Positions 36,191 through 45,516 are shown, counted from the stretch's first letter. The stretch: DNA of 64,000 bases from Candidatus Nitrosothermus koennekei (GCA_013538715.1 JACAFH010000006.1:1-64000); one strand, 5' to 3'. Made by a program: numbers and translations. The notes: generated from the letters alone by a model not told the origin.

Positions 36191-37186
36191 TTGATAATAA
36201 TCGTGGAAATCTGGTTTAATTATGGAGATAGTGAGATAGCATTAGATATTAAGGCTGAGAATATATTAGAGAGAATAGAGCATAAAAAGGTCGATAGCCA
36301 AATATCTATTGAAGTGTTTGATTCTATCAATGTAAATCATCTTAATATGTATATTCTAGACGATAGAAAGATAATAGAAGATCTAGCAACAAAGATCAAA
36401 GAAAGATTAGAAAGAAAAGGCATAACAACCAATATATTTACAAGTAGTAGCTCTTTCGACGATAATATTTACAATAGAAAAGATACATTGCTTATATCAG
36501 GCGCATCATTCGATCCATTATTTGGTTATAGTGGAGTTGTAAGTAACATAGCAAGAAAGAATAAAGATTTTATGAAATATATAATACAAGATAACGTAGA
36601 ACCATCGCCTGGTAGTATAACAAATCTATCAATGGCTTATGAGAATGTAAGATCATTTGAGTGCAAGTCTCTTGAGGTTATAATAGATAACGATTCGATA
36701 ATAGATTTTGTAATAGACGAGCCAATAAAAGCTAGTCAGTATATGATAAACAAACTTAACGCATTTAGGATAAAGTGTGAGAGATGTAAATCCATAATTA
36801 TAGGTTCTGGTAGGACATCTACATTACATCATTCTCTTACTTCTTTATGGAACTGTATTAATGTATTAAGAGAAGGAGGTGATGCTATATTGTTAACAGA
36901 AAGCAGTAATGGATTAGGTTCTACTGCTCTACAGATATATCTTAATAGAGGTAAGATAGATGGATATATAAGAGGTATAGAAGATATTCTATTTATAAAA
37001 TGGGCTAGAGATAGATATAACATATCTCTTGTAACATCATTGCCAGATTATTATTTAAAGATCCTCGGTTTTACACCGTTTAGGAGTATAAACTATGCTT
37101 TAAAGAGTATATTAGAAAAGAATCCGAGACAAAAAATTACACTAGTACAAGATGCAAGTAATATAATGCTTGAGAGATTAGAATGA
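36191..37186 (+). CDS. LarA-like (DUF2088) domain protein
   Basis: A 331-residue protein resembling nickel-dependent lactate racemase LarA and its relatives. It begins VEIWFNYGDSEIALDI, the opening strand pattern of the family, and later has LREGGDAILLTESSNGLGSTALQIYL, which matches the family C-terminal domain. The typical His-rich catalytic residues and the DLTRP motif are not evident, so it may be a divergent member without racemase activity. The start is TTG at 36191 or GTG at 36203. It overlaps the convergent protease gene by 9 bp. Confidence 0.6.
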   Translation: MIIIVEIWFNYGDSEIALDIKAENILERIEHKKVDSQISIEVFDSINVNHLNMYILDDRKIIEDLATKIKERLERKGITTNIFTSSSSFDDNIYNRKDTLLISGASFDPLFGYSGVVSNIARKNKDFMKYIIQDNVEPSPGSITNLSMAYENVRSFECKSLEVIIDNDSIIDFVIDEPIKASQYMINKLNAFRIKCERCKSIIIGSGRTSTLHHSLTSLWNCINVLREGGDAILLTESSNGLGSTALQIYLNRGKIDGYIRGIEDILFIKWARDRYNISLVTSLPDYYLKILGFTPFRSINYALKSILEKNPRQKITLVQDASNIMLERLE

Positions 37187-38266
37187 AAAATACTCTGGCA
37201 ACGGCGCACATAATACAGCAATGAATAATGTAATAATGTATATTATCTTTCTCTTCTTTGATAACGGTGATATATCATCTAAAGGTTTAACATCAGCCAT
37301 TCTACTACTCATCAATAATATGAATAAAGCCCAAAATATGTAATTAAGCGCTGCTAAAATTATTATACTTGCAAATGTTAAATATACATGCCATCTTCTA
37401 CCCATTGCAGCTCTTGTTATATGCCCTCCATCCAACTGCCATGCTGGTATTAGATTAAGGAATGTGACTATAAATCCTACCCATGCAGCAAATGCCACTG
37501 GTGATAATATTACAGTGTAACCTTCAATAGCTTTATTAGTAATAGTAAATGTTATCATCATCAACAAGCTCGAAGGTATTGTTATTAATCCTGGTTCTTC
37601 TAAATTCTCTGGTATTAATGGAGAAATCGAGGCGCCGTAGATAGATACAATAATTGTTACTATTAAACCAGCTATAGGACCAGAGATTCCTACATCAAAT
37701 AATACATCACGATTTATCATATGTGCTCTAGATACTATTAATGCACCAAATGTAGGTGGAACTACAAATAGTCCAGGTATACCAGGTATGAATAAAGGCC
37801 AGCTACTCTTTACTCCATGCTTCTTTGCAGCGAGTATATGTCCCATCTCATGCACACCTAAAATTCCCATAAAAGATAATACATATAATACAGCCATCAA
37901 GATGTGATCATCTATATATAGTTGTGAAAATGTAGTTTGAGATCTTACTATCCCATCATAAAATATTACAACTGTAGTAACTAAAAATAATAATAATGGC
38001 ATCCACGATTTTATTCTACTCTTATATTCAATCTCTTTAAATACTATTACACTAAGATAAGAATTACGTTTCTCTAATCTTGCAAGTAAACCATAATTAC
38101 TTAAATCGTATACCAGATTTTTAAATCTGTTCTTTACATCATTCTCATATGTTATAAATTCAATAGAACCGTCAACAAGGCTATAGTAATGTGTAAAAGT
38201 AATGTATTTTGCAACTATAGAGACTATAGATTCATCATCTGTTCTTCTTCCTTCAATTGACACCAA
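37178..38266 (-). CDS. Site-2-type intramembrane metalloprotease (M50)
   Basis: A 362-residue membrane protease that cuts within lipid bilayers, typically in signalling. Residues 1-85 are a soluble domain. About seven membrane helices follow. The zinc site is HEMGH (His139, Glu140, His143) with the second motif NLIPAWQLDGGH (Asp279). There is no PDZ domain. The start codon appears to be TTG at 38266 or the next codon GTG. Substrates are unknown. Confidence 0.93.
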   Translation of the reverse strand: MVSIEGRRTDDESIVSIVAKYITFTHYYSLVDGSIEFITYENDVKNRFKNLVYDLSNYGLLARLEKRNSYLSVIVFKEIEYKSRIKSWMPLLLFLVTTVVIFYDGIVRSQTTFSQLYIDDHILMAVLYVLSFMGILGVHEMGHILAAKKHGVKSSWPLFIPGIPGLFVVPPTFGALIVSRAHMINRDVLFDVGISGPIAGLIVTIIVSIYGASISPLIPENLEEPGLITIPSSLLMMITFTITNKAIEGYTVILSPVAFAAWVGFIVTFLNLIPAWQLDGGHITRAAMGRRWHVYLTFASIIILAALNYIFWALFILLMSSRMADVKPLDDISPLSKKRKIIYIITLFIAVLCAPLPEYFSF

Positions 38267-38351
38267 ATTAATTATATTATTGTTATATTCACATTAATAC
38301 TTTTGTATTTATAAGTTAAAGTTAAATACATAATTTACTAATACTATTATA

Positions 38352-38864
38352 TTGCAAGCTGAACTTCGAAAGATAGGTGAATATAAGATAAGACGATGCG
38401 AGTATAAAGATATACCATCAGTTATTGCATCAAATATGAGAAATTTGCCTGAGAATTATTCTAGTTATTTCTTTGAATCTATACTTAGTGAATTTCCTGA
38501 AGCATTCTTAATAGCAGAACTGAGCAATGAAGTGGTAGGATATATAATGTGTAAGATAGAATTTGGTTTCTCTAATTTTAAGAAATTAGGATTTGTTAAG
38601 AAGGGTCATGTTGTATCAATAGCAGTTAATCACGAACATAGAGGTAAGAAGATAGGTAAGGCATTGATGGAAGAATCTATATCCGCTATGGTTGCAAAGA
38701 AATGTGATGAGGTTTATCTTGAAGTTAGAATTAGTAATAATATAGCAATTAATTTGTATAATGGATTAGGGTTTGAGATAAAGAGTAGATTAAGGGGATA
38801 TTATAGAGACGGAGAGGACGCTTATCTTATGGCTCTAGATCTCAAACCAATAAAGTCTATATGA
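38352..38864 (+). CDS. GNAT N-acetyltransferase (RimI/Ard1-like)
   Basis: A 170-residue acetyltransferase likely to act on protein N termini. The acetyl-CoA loop is EHRGKKIGKALMEES with the preceding strand VVSIAVN, then the Asn/Tyr pair in NNIAINLYNGLGFEIKSRLRGYY, matching archaeal Ard1-type enzymes. The start is TTG at 38352. Its stop codon overlaps an ATG (ATGA, 38861-38864) that was the start of the ligase gene now broken downstream, showing that the two once formed a coupled pair. Confidence 0.93.
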   Translation: MQAELRKIGEYKIRRCEYKDIPSVIASNMRNLPENYSSYFFESILSEFPEAFLIAELSNEVVGYIMCKIEFGFSNFKKLGFVKKGHVVSIAVNHEHRGKKIGKALMEESISAMVAKKCDEVYLEVRISNNIAINLYNGLGFEIKSRLRGYYRDGEDAYLMALDLKPIKSI

Positions 38865-40276
38865 AAAATTTTAGTAATATATGTGAAAAAATTAAGTAGT
38901 AAAAATTAGAAAATATGTATATTATCATAATATTAGACGATAAAGAGTTAATAATAGCATGTACATATTTATTAAATAGGTTAGTAGATAAAACAAACCT
39001 AAACATCGGTTATAATAATCTTTGACACATTATAAAAGAGATAACAAACTAGAATAATCTGAGTATTATATATGGAGAATTAGGTAAAGTAGCAGAGATA
39101 GCAATAGAGTATCTTAACACTAAACCGGTAATAAATAATATACTTTTATATAAATGATATATTCAATAAGATATCAAGAATAAAGGATATTAATGCAGTA
39201 AAAGAGACAAATATTAAAAGGATTACTAATGAATTGTTCGTCATTAGAAGCAAAATATTTAGTAGAGATAATACTGAGAGGAGTATAGAAGTAGAAGAAG
39301 GAATACTAGAGGATGCCATATCTGCTCGTTTAATAAAAGTGGAGACCATAAGAAAAGGAAATTGCTTAATCATGATATAGCAAATGTAGTAATAGCAGTA
39401 AAGTTAAACTAGATAAAGGTGGAACCATTCATAACCATTGAAACCAGTTAGTTATATGTTGGCAGATTCAATAGACATTTCAGAAGAGAGTATATAGTTG
39501 AGTTCAAATATGATGTATGAGTCCAATTACATAAGGATGATCATATAAGATATTTTTCTAGAAGTTTAGAAGACATATCTAATTTCCAGAGTTGCAACAT
39601 GTAAAGATGGATCAAGTAATACTTGATGGTGAAATAATAGCATGACTTCATTATTTAATGATTTACAAAGAAGAATAATGAAGAAAAACATAAACGATGA
39701 TATAAGATATATTGTATACTATATATTGATGGCTCCTTTCTGATTGATCTTATAGAAAGAGAATATTAAACCATTTGAAATTTGAAGAACCTATCGAGTA
39801 GACCGTATAAACTCTGCAAAAGAACAGGAGTTATTAGAAGAGGGTAAATTGAAAGGATATGAAGGTGTTATGAAAAATTCATCATTATAATATAGTGTTG
39901 GTAAGAGAGGATGATTATGGTTAAAGTTTAAACATGCTACAGATGCATTAGATGTAGTTGCTGCAGAAGATGGTCATTGTAAGAGAGCAACGCTCTTATC
40001 AGATTATACATTTGATGTTAGAGATGTAAATACTAAAGTATATTCTATTAATGGACGAGGGGATAGAAGAGATAGATATTAGATTAAAAGAGATCATGAT
40101 AAAGTACGAGGGTAATAGAATAATAGTTAAACCAGTGATAGTTCTAGAGGTAACAATTTGATAGTATATTAAAGAGCAAGAGGCATGATATTACTTTTGC
40201 TTTGAGATTCCCTAGAATACAAAGAATAAGATATGATAAGAGTGTTAACGAGAAAGTAGAAAGTATAATAAGATGA
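38861..40276 (+). pseudogene. lig: Broken ATP-dependent DNA ligase
   Basis: A full-length ligase can be followed through many frame changes and stops. It opens MKNFSNICEKIK at 38861, then DDKELIIACTYLLNRLV, YGELGKVAEIAIEYL (39066 on), the adenylation core VEFKYDV-stop-VQLHKDDH with the lysine codon at 39506-39508 and a stop at 39518, RYFSRSLEDISNF, ILDGEIIA, then WLKFKHATDALDVV, CKRATLLSDYTFDVRD, and the C-terminal RHDITFALRFPRIQRIRYDK. At least ten in-frame stops or frameshifts occur, so it cannot make ligase. Another ligase must exist elsewhere in the genome. Confidence 0.92.
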
Positions 40277-40302
40277 ATAGATATAGTGAGAAAGGAGTTA
40301 TT

Positions 40303-40491
40303 ATGAATAGAGTATTAGGTCTGGCAATATTTATACTCTCTATAGTAGGTTTTGTATTCTATGCATATCTACTATTTGCTAGTGACTTCAGTATGCTTGT
40401 ATTAAAGATTACAGTGTTAGTGTTAGTAGCATTAGTAATAGCTATGTTAAGTTTTATTGGATTAAATATAGCTATAGCAAAAAAGGAGTAA
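40303..40491 (+). CDS. Small two-helix membrane protein
   Basis: A 62-residue protein from the ATG at 40303, which has a strong ribosome-binding site AAAGGAG 7 bp ahead. It contains two hydrophobic helices (about 3-23 and 30-55) and a charged end. An upstream in-frame ATG at 40273 overlaps the stop of the dead ligase gene, but the Shine-Dalgarno site favours the shorter form. No named family, though its shape recalls small thaumarchaeal membrane proteins. Confidence 0.7.
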   Translation: MNRVLGLAIFILSIVGFVFYAYLLFASDFSMLVLKITVLVLVALVIAMLSFIGLNIAIAKKE

Positions 40492-41322
40492 TTATACGTT
40501 TATATCTGCTACCAGTTGATATAATCGAGGTCCTACATCCCTTACTACTCTAATACCACTAATCTTATAATCTCGTGTCATAATATTATCTATCTCTCTA
40601 TAACATGTATTTATTGCATCTTCTCTATTATTAGCATGTATGTGAGTAAAGTAATGTATAGTGCCATGTTCTTTTAAAAGTAGAATAGCATCGTCAATAA
40701 ATTCTTTAGAATATTCTGGTAATGGCATAATTACTCTATCTGCTATACTACCTAGAACTCTGACAGCATCATGTGCATCAGCAAGTATAGGTATTACTCT
40801 ATCTTCAACTTTGTTTAGGCGTACATTTTCTATAGCATATCTATGAGCGTCGGGATTAATATCTATGCTATAGATTTTACAAGTCTTCTTTTTAGCTATT
40901 ATTATAGAGAATGTTCCTATTCCAGCAAACATATTAACTATAACATCACCTTCATTTGCTAGAGATGCTAGTCTTGCCCTTTCAGTAGACAAACGTGGTG
41001 AGAAGTATACTCTTTTAACATCAAGTAAGAATCTACATCCATGTTCTTTATATATAGTTATAGGATTATCTATTCCAGCTATACATTCTAATTCTCTAAT
41101 TCTATAAACACCCTTTACTGCTGACGTTTGAAGATATACACTTCTAATATGTTTTACATTATTTAGTATAGCATTACCTATTATTTGTTTCTTATCTAAC
41201 AATTCATTTGATATCTTTATAATAGCTATTTCACCAACTATATCTATAGCAGAGTATAATCTCTTCAATTCATCTTCATTTAAGATGTGTTTTAATGCTT
41301 TTCTTAACATCCTTACCATCAT
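40492..41322 (-). CDS. trm5: tRNA (guanine37-N1)-methyltransferase Trm5-like
   Basis: A 276-residue class I methyltransferase that methylates G37 of tRNA. The AdoMet motif is NMFAGIGTFSIIIAKK, with SIDINPDAHRYAIENVRLNKVEDRV next and the motif VIMPLPEYSKEF in the place of the family's NLP motif. The N-terminal domain shows the Trm5-type sequence VGEIAIIKIS. Length fits the short archaeal Trm5 form. It starts directly beside the small membrane gene end (1 bp apart, convergent). Confidence 0.88.
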   Translation of the reverse strand: MMVRMLRKALKHILNEDELKRLYSAIDIVGEIAIIKISNELLDKKQIIGNAILNNVKHIRSVYLQTSAVKGVYRIRELECIAGIDNPITIYKEHGCRFLLDVKRVYFSPRLSTERARLASLANEGDVIVNMFAGIGTFSIIIAKKKTCKIYSIDINPDAHRYAIENVRLNKVEDRVIPILADAHDAVRVLGSIADRVIMPLPEYSKEFIDDAILLLKEHGTIHYFTHIHANNREDAINTCYREIDNIMTRDYKISGIRVVRDVGPRLYQLVADINV

Positions 41323-41361
41323 TATAACACTTTTTATATCGTATACAAATTAAGTAATATA

Positions 41362-41661
41362 TTGGTTAAGAAGCTCTCTGTAGAGTATACAATGCTTGCA
41401 ATACTTGAATATATGTGCCTTTATACTAAAGATACTCCAGTTACTAAATATCATCTAATAAATCATGTAAAAGGTTTAAGCGCACAACGATCTGATAGAA
41501 TTACTAATATAATAAATATATTAGAGAGTAATGGTTACGTACGTTCTATCAAGACATCTACTACTACATTTTATCAAGTTACTGAAGAAGGCATAAAGGT
41601 TTATTATAAATGGGTTAGAGATTTCTTAGAGTTCTTTCGTAATGTACATAATCTAGAATGA
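41362..41661 (+). CDS. Winged-helix DNA-binding protein
   Basis: A 99-residue protein with one winged-helix domain: LAILEYMCLYTKDTPVTKYHLINHVKGLSAQRSDRITNIINILESNGYVRSIKTSTTTFYQVTEEGIKVYYKWV. This is the archaeal PadR/MarR-like regulator shape. The start codon is TTG at 41362. Its end overlaps the convergent membrane gene by 9 bp. Target unknown. Confidence 0.75.
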   Translation: MVKKLSVEYTMLAILEYMCLYTKDTPVTKYHLINHVKGLSAQRSDRITNIINILESNGYVRSIKTSTTTFYQVTEEGIKVYYKWVRDFLEFFRNVHNLE

Positions 41662-42387
41662 TATAGTAGGTTTCTCTACTAATACTATTCTATCTATGCC
41701 CTTTACTTTATTGGTCTCTATATGTTCAATCTTTTCTGCTATTATTATGCCTATTCCTACTTTATTATTAGTAATCTTATGATATCTTACCAATTGCTCT
41801 ATAAATTTATTTATCGTTTCTTTGTCTGCCTCTTTTGTTATTCTGGCTATAATAGAACCATAATCTTGTAATATTTTTTTTGCATCAGCATCAACATTAT
41901 CCTTATCAATCACTATATCGAATACAGCATCGCCAACTTTAACATCAAAGAACCTATTTATAGTATTGGTTCGAGTATATCGCTGGATCAAATTATTAAT
42001 TTCGCTTACACTCTCTGCAATAGCATATAATATTTCTTCCTTCTTTTTATCTTTCGTTAACAAACTAATGTTAGCTTTTAATGAAGCTGATTCAAACATA
42101 TCATGCCATCTATTAAGCGTTTTCTTAATCTTTAGTATATACATGAATGAGATTGCTAATATAGAGAGTAATGTTATCAATATTATCATTATTATTACGT
42201 CATGTAGATATTCATTACTTAAACCTATTACATGTAATAGTCCAATTATATCCATTATACTAAATATAGTTAATAAGACGGTTACATAGATAATTATTGT
42301 AAAAAAACTTGAGAATGAATTTATAAGACTAGCAGCATTTTTACTATATTTAGTTACTATAAAAGGTGATTCATCGTCATTATTCAT
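41653..42387 (-). CDS. Hypothetical two-helix membrane protein with cytoplasmic domain
   Basis: A 244-residue protein with two membrane helices (about 28-50 and 64-88) near the N terminus and a 150-residue cytoplasmic domain (FFDVKVGDAVFDIVIDKDNVDADAKKI, later VGIGIIIAEKIEHI). The latter looks alpha/beta, with alternating strands and helices, and could be nuclease-like, but I see no convincing active-site set. No family recognised. Confidence 0.7.
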   Translation of the reverse strand: MNNDDESPFIVTKYSKNAASLINSFSSFFTIIIYVTVLLTIFSIMDIIGLLHVIGLSNEYLHDVIIMIILITLLSILAISFMYILKIKKTLNRWHDMFESASLKANISLLTKDKKKEEILYAIAESVSEINNLIQRYTRTNTINRFFDVKVGDAVFDIVIDKDNVDADAKKILQDYGSIIARITKEADKETINKFIEQLVRYHKITNNKVGIGIIIAEKIEHIETNKVKGIDRIVLVEKPTISF

Positions 42388-42495
42388 ATAACATTATTGT
42401 CTAGTAACATATATATACCTTCTATTAATAAAATTATCATATATTATAATTATGTTACAACACTATTTATTAGATACAATAGATAACATAAAAGT

Positions 42496-42951
42496 ATGTA
42501 TAAAGAGATAAAGACTCTATCAACGATTACATTGGCGCTGTTATTGATAGCAGGATTTTTAGCCTACACACCTTCCATACCTTCACTAAATATACAAGTA
42601 TTTGCAGATGACTCCAATGATGATAGCTCCAGAGATGACTCCAATGATGATAGCTCCAGAGATGACTCCAATGATGATAGCTCCAGAGATGACTCCAATG
42701 ATGATAGCTCCAGAGATGACTCCAATGATGATAGCTCCAGAGATGACTCCAATGATGATAGCTCCAGAGATGACTCCAATGATGATAGCTCCAGAGATGA
42801 CTCCAATGATGATAGCTCCAGAGATGACTCCAATGATGATAGCTCCAGAGATGACTCCAATGATGATAGCTCCAGAGATGATAGATTACGTAATGTAATA
42901 GAACAAATAAAAAAGATTATAATGGCTATTATAAAATCAATTAAAATCTAG
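42496..42951 (+). CDS. Secreted acidic tandem-repeat protein
   Basis: A 151-residue protein with a signal peptide (residues 1-37, ending IQVFA). Residues 38-127 are ten perfect copies of the nonapeptide DDSNDDSSR, giving an extremely acidic, Ser-rich, probably disordered segment. The last 24 residues (RLRNVIEQIKKIIMAIIKSIKI) form a basic amphipathic helix that could lie on the membrane. Such repeats could bind Ca2+ or other cations. It opens a three-gene unit with two further acidic exported/membrane proteins. Confidence 0.85.
   Translation: MYKEIKTLSTITLALLLIAGFLAYTPSIPSLNIQVFADDSNDDSSRDDSNDDSSRDDSNDDSSRDDSNDDSSRDDSNDDSSRDDSNDDSSRDDSNDDSSRDDSNDDSSRDDSNDDSSRDDSNDDSSRDDRLRNVIEQIKKIIMAIIKSIKI
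42607..42876 (+). repeat. Ten perfect 27-bp tandem repeats
   Basis: The unit GATGACTCCAATGATGATAG plus CTCCAGA occurs ten times head to tail without a single mismatch, in frame, encoding DDSNDDSSR. Perfect identity at silent positions indicates recent expansion by slippage or recombination, so copy number may vary between strains. Confidence 0.97.
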
Positions 42952-42961
42952 ATGATGAGAT

Positions 42962-43267
42962 ATGAGAGTAATATATATAATTATAATATTTTTTAGTTTG
43001 ATATTTGTGCCATATAACATTTATAATGCTAATGGAGATTCAATATTACAGTTTAGCTATAATGAAAGAGAAGACGATAATGAAAGAGAAGACGATAATG
43101 AAAGAGAAGACGATAATGAAAGAGAAGACGATAATGAAAGAGGAGTCGTTTTAGGTAATGGAATAGCTGATATAATATTTTACAGTACTATAGCATCTAT
43201 AGCAGGAGTTTGCGGTTATGTAATTTATAAGATAATAAGAATGAAAAAGAACATGATCAAGAAATGA
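42962..43267 (+). CDS. Membrane protein with extracellular NEREDD repeats
   Basis: A 101-residue protein with a signal or first membrane helix (residues 3-20), an extracellular acidic segment of four perfect hexapeptides NEREDD plus a partial fifth (about 34-60), then a membrane helix (about 66-90, GIADIIFYSTIASIAGVCGYVIYKII) and a basic tail. It begins 10 bp after the first repeat gene and overlaps the next gene by 4 bp. Different repeat, same acidic character as its neighbour. Confidence 0.8.
   Translation: MRVIYIIIIFFSLIFVPYNIYNANGDSILQFSYNEREDDNEREDDNEREDDNEREDDNERGVVLGNGIADIIFYSTIASIAGVCGYVIYKIIRMKKNMIKK
43061..43132 (+). repeat. Four perfect 18-bp tandem repeats
   Basis: AATGAAAGAGAAGACGAT repeats four times exactly, followed by a partial copy (to 43142). 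It encodes NEREDD. The unit is unrelated to the 27-bp repeat 200 bp upstream, so two independent arrays arose in adjacent genes. Confidence 0.97.
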
Positions 43268-43734
43268 AAATTATATTCATTATATTTTTATTATTAATTC
43301 CATATCCAGTATTTGCTGATGATGATGAAGATAGTGCTAAAATGTTAGGATGGGCTGCTATAGGTGCAGGTGCTCTATCAAACATAACATTTGTGATTTA
43401 TAATAGAGTCAGGAAGATATCATCAATATATAGTAAAGATCTCACAAGAAATTTGGCATTAATCTATAAACCAATGCTAAGTTGGCACATAATGCTTAAC
43501 ATAACAGGATATATAGCAGGTATGATGCATGGTTTATTACTAATACGATATCTAGATCCTATATCATTATCACTTGCAATAATAATGACAATATTAGTAG
43601 TTAGTGGATTACTATTAAGATACACCTCATCTAGAGATCTTAAGTTATTTAATAAATTGTTGCATGGACAATCTGTTTTAACTATTTTGTTAATAATATT
43701 GATAGTATTGCATGTGTTATCTGCAGACGATTAG
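43264..43734 (+). CDS. Four-helix membrane protein with heme-type histidines (cytochrome b561-like)
   Basis: A 156-residue protein with a signal peptide ending VFA, an acidic start of the mature chain (DDDEDS), and four membrane helices. Four His sit in two pairs: His75 and His89 (14 apart; WHIMLNITGYIAGMMHG) and His134 and His150 (16 apart; HGQSVLTILLIILIVLH). These spacings match b-type heme ligands in cytochrome b561 and ferric-reductase cores. Transmembrane electron transfer is therefore plausible, not proven. It is the third gene of the acidic-repeat unit and ends one base before the convergent ABCE1 gene. Confidence 0.7.
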   Translation: MKIIFIIFLLLIPYPVFADDDEDSAKMLGWAAIGAGALSNITFVIYNRVRKISSIYSKDLTRNLALIYKPMLSWHIMLNITGYIAGMMHGLLLIRYLDPISLSLAIIMTILVVSGLLLRYTSSRDLKLFNKLLHGQSVLTILLIILIVLHVLSADD

Positions 43735-45516
43735 TTATTTTATAAGATAATAATTGCCACTCATCTTTTGTTCTCTATCAAGTCTACTATCTAATTTATT
43801 GACTCTAGGTCTATTGCTAGCCGGATCCCTCCTAAATGTTATCGAGAGATCTTTTAAAAAGAGATTCATAGCATCTTGTTTCTTTAGCGTCTCACTAGCA
43901 TAACCTTCTTTACCTGTTATACCATGAAACACAATGATAGTATCTGCAATTAAATCTATGAGCTGAAGATCATGGTCTATTACTATAGCGCTCTTTCCTT
44001 GCGCTCTTACAAACCTATGTATGAATTTTGCTAACGATATCCTATCTTCAATATCTAGAAATGCTGAAGGTTCATCAAATGCATATATGTCAGCATCCCT
44101 TAGTAAACATGTAACAATAGCTACTTTTTGAAGTTCTCCCCCACTTAACGAATTAACATATTTATCATACAGTCTATCTACATGCATCGGCATTATTATC
44201 TGTTCTTCTACGTTAGTCATCTCTATAGGCTTGCCATACGCGAACGTAAGTAAGGATCTAACATCACTATCATACTCTTGAGTAAGATATTGAGGTTTGT
44301 ATGATATCTTAGCCTTTAATTCTATACTACCTTGATCCGGTTTGATCAATCCGGCAATCATTTTCATGAATGTAGTTTTGCCTAAAGCATTTGCGCCTAC
44401 AACACCTACTATCTCTCCCTCTCTGAGCTTTCCTTTGTCTATTTTAACTTTAAATGATGGATACTCTTTTACTAGTTGATTATACTCTACTATACTAACA
44501 TCCTTGATCAACTCTTCCCTATTCATACTCTCAAATCTGAATGGTCTATCTCTAAACCTTATATTTATGCCTGATAGGTATCCTTCTAGAAATGAGTTTA
44601 TACCTACCTTTGTACTTAGAAGATCAGAAACTATGCCATATACTCCTGGTTCTCCATATAGTATGTATACATAATCACTCAAGTAATCTAACAATGCTAT
44701 ATCATGCTCTATAACCATTACGCTCTTCTCTTTTGATAATTCATGTATGACTCTTGCAACTTCTAAACGTTGATAAACATCGTTATATGAGGACGGTTCA
44801 TCAAAGAAATAAAAATCTGCATCTTTACTAACGCTTACTGTAACTGCTAATCTTTGCAGTTCTCCCCCACTTAATTCATCTAACCTCTTATCTAATGAAT
44901 TTATCAAGTCGAGTCTCTTAACTAGCATATTACTAATTCCTCTTTCATCATATTTTGAAAGTAATTCTTTAGCACTACCTTTAAACACTTTTGGAATAAG
45001 GTTAACCATTTGAGGTTTGATTGATATCTTTATATTGCCATTAGCAAGTTTCTCAAAATAAGATTTTGCATCACTTTGAAGACGCTCTATAATTTCACTA
45101 AATGTAATATCTCTATTATAATTTCCAAAATTTGGTTTTATATTGCCAGCGAGTATATTAAGAAGAGTACTTTTACCCATTCCATTCCTTCCTAGCAATC
45201 CTATAATTGTTTTTTCTTTAGGTATAGGTAGATTATAAAGTCTAAATGAATTAGGACCGTATTGATGAATCTTTCTCTCGCTCCATTCTTGTGCAAGATT
45301 GACTATTGTAATAGCTTTATAAGGACATTTCTTAACGCATATACCACATCCATTGCATATATTCTCATCTATAACCGCTATGCTCTTTGTATCATTATTT
45401 AATGTTATACATTTTGCACCGCTTTTATTTAACGGACAATATGCTATGCATTCTAGACTACACTTCTTAGGTTTGCATAGATCCCTATCTATTACAGCAA
45501 CTCTATGTGTAATCAT
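43735..45516 (-). CDS. Ribosome-recycling ATPase ABCE1/Rli1
   Basis: Splits ribosomes after termination in archaea and eukaryotes. The 593-residue protein has two 4Fe-4S sites at the N terminus (CKPKKCSLECIAYCP and CNGCGICVKKCP), then two ABC ATPase domains with GRNGMGKST / LSGGELQRLAV and GANALGKTT / LSGGELQKVAI, each with a Walker B (FFDEPS, AFDEPS). Order and length are the family norm. Its start overlaps the end of the small gene upstream by 4 bp (ATGA). Confidence 0.97.
   Translation of the reverse strand: MITHRVAVIDRDLCKPKKCSLECIAYCPLNKSGAKCITLNNDTKSIAVIDENICNGCGICVKKCPYKAITIVNLAQEWSERKIHQYGPNSFRLYNLPIPKEKTIIGLLGRNGMGKSTLLNILAGNIKPNFGNYNRDITFSEIIERLQSDAKSYFEKLANGNIKISIKPQMVNLIPKVFKGSAKELLSKYDERGISNMLVKRLDLINSLDKRLDELSGGELQRLAVTVSVSKDADFYFFDEPSSYNDVYQRLEVARVIHELSKEKSVMVIEHDIALLDYLSDYVYILYGEPGVYGIVSDLLSTKVGINSFLEGYLSGINIRFRDRPFRFESMNREELIKDVSIVEYNQLVKEYPSFKVKIDKGKLREGEIVGVVGANALGKTTFMKMIAGLIKPDQGSIELKAKISYKPQYLTQEYDSDVRSLLTFAYGKPIEMTNVEEQIIMPMHVDRLYDKYVNSLSGGELQKVAIVTCLLRDADIYAFDEPSAFLDIEDRISLAKFIHRFVRAQGKSAIVIDHDLQLIDLIADTIIVFHGITGKEGYASETLKKQDAMNLFLKDLSITFRRDPASNRPRVNKLDSRLDREQKMSGNYYLIK

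Noticed and set aside
39146-39373. Minus-strand frame of 75 residues
   Set aside because: It lies inside the decayed ligase and is antisense to recognisable ligase sequence.
42607-42876. CRISPR-like array
   Set aside because: The repeats are directly adjacent with no spacers and are in frame within an exported protein gene.
42564-42898. Open frames in another plus frame and on the minus strand across the 27-bp repeat array
   Set aside because: The repeat unit length is a multiple of three and lacks stops in these frames, so they stay open by construction. They have no signal peptide or start signal comparable to the real frame.
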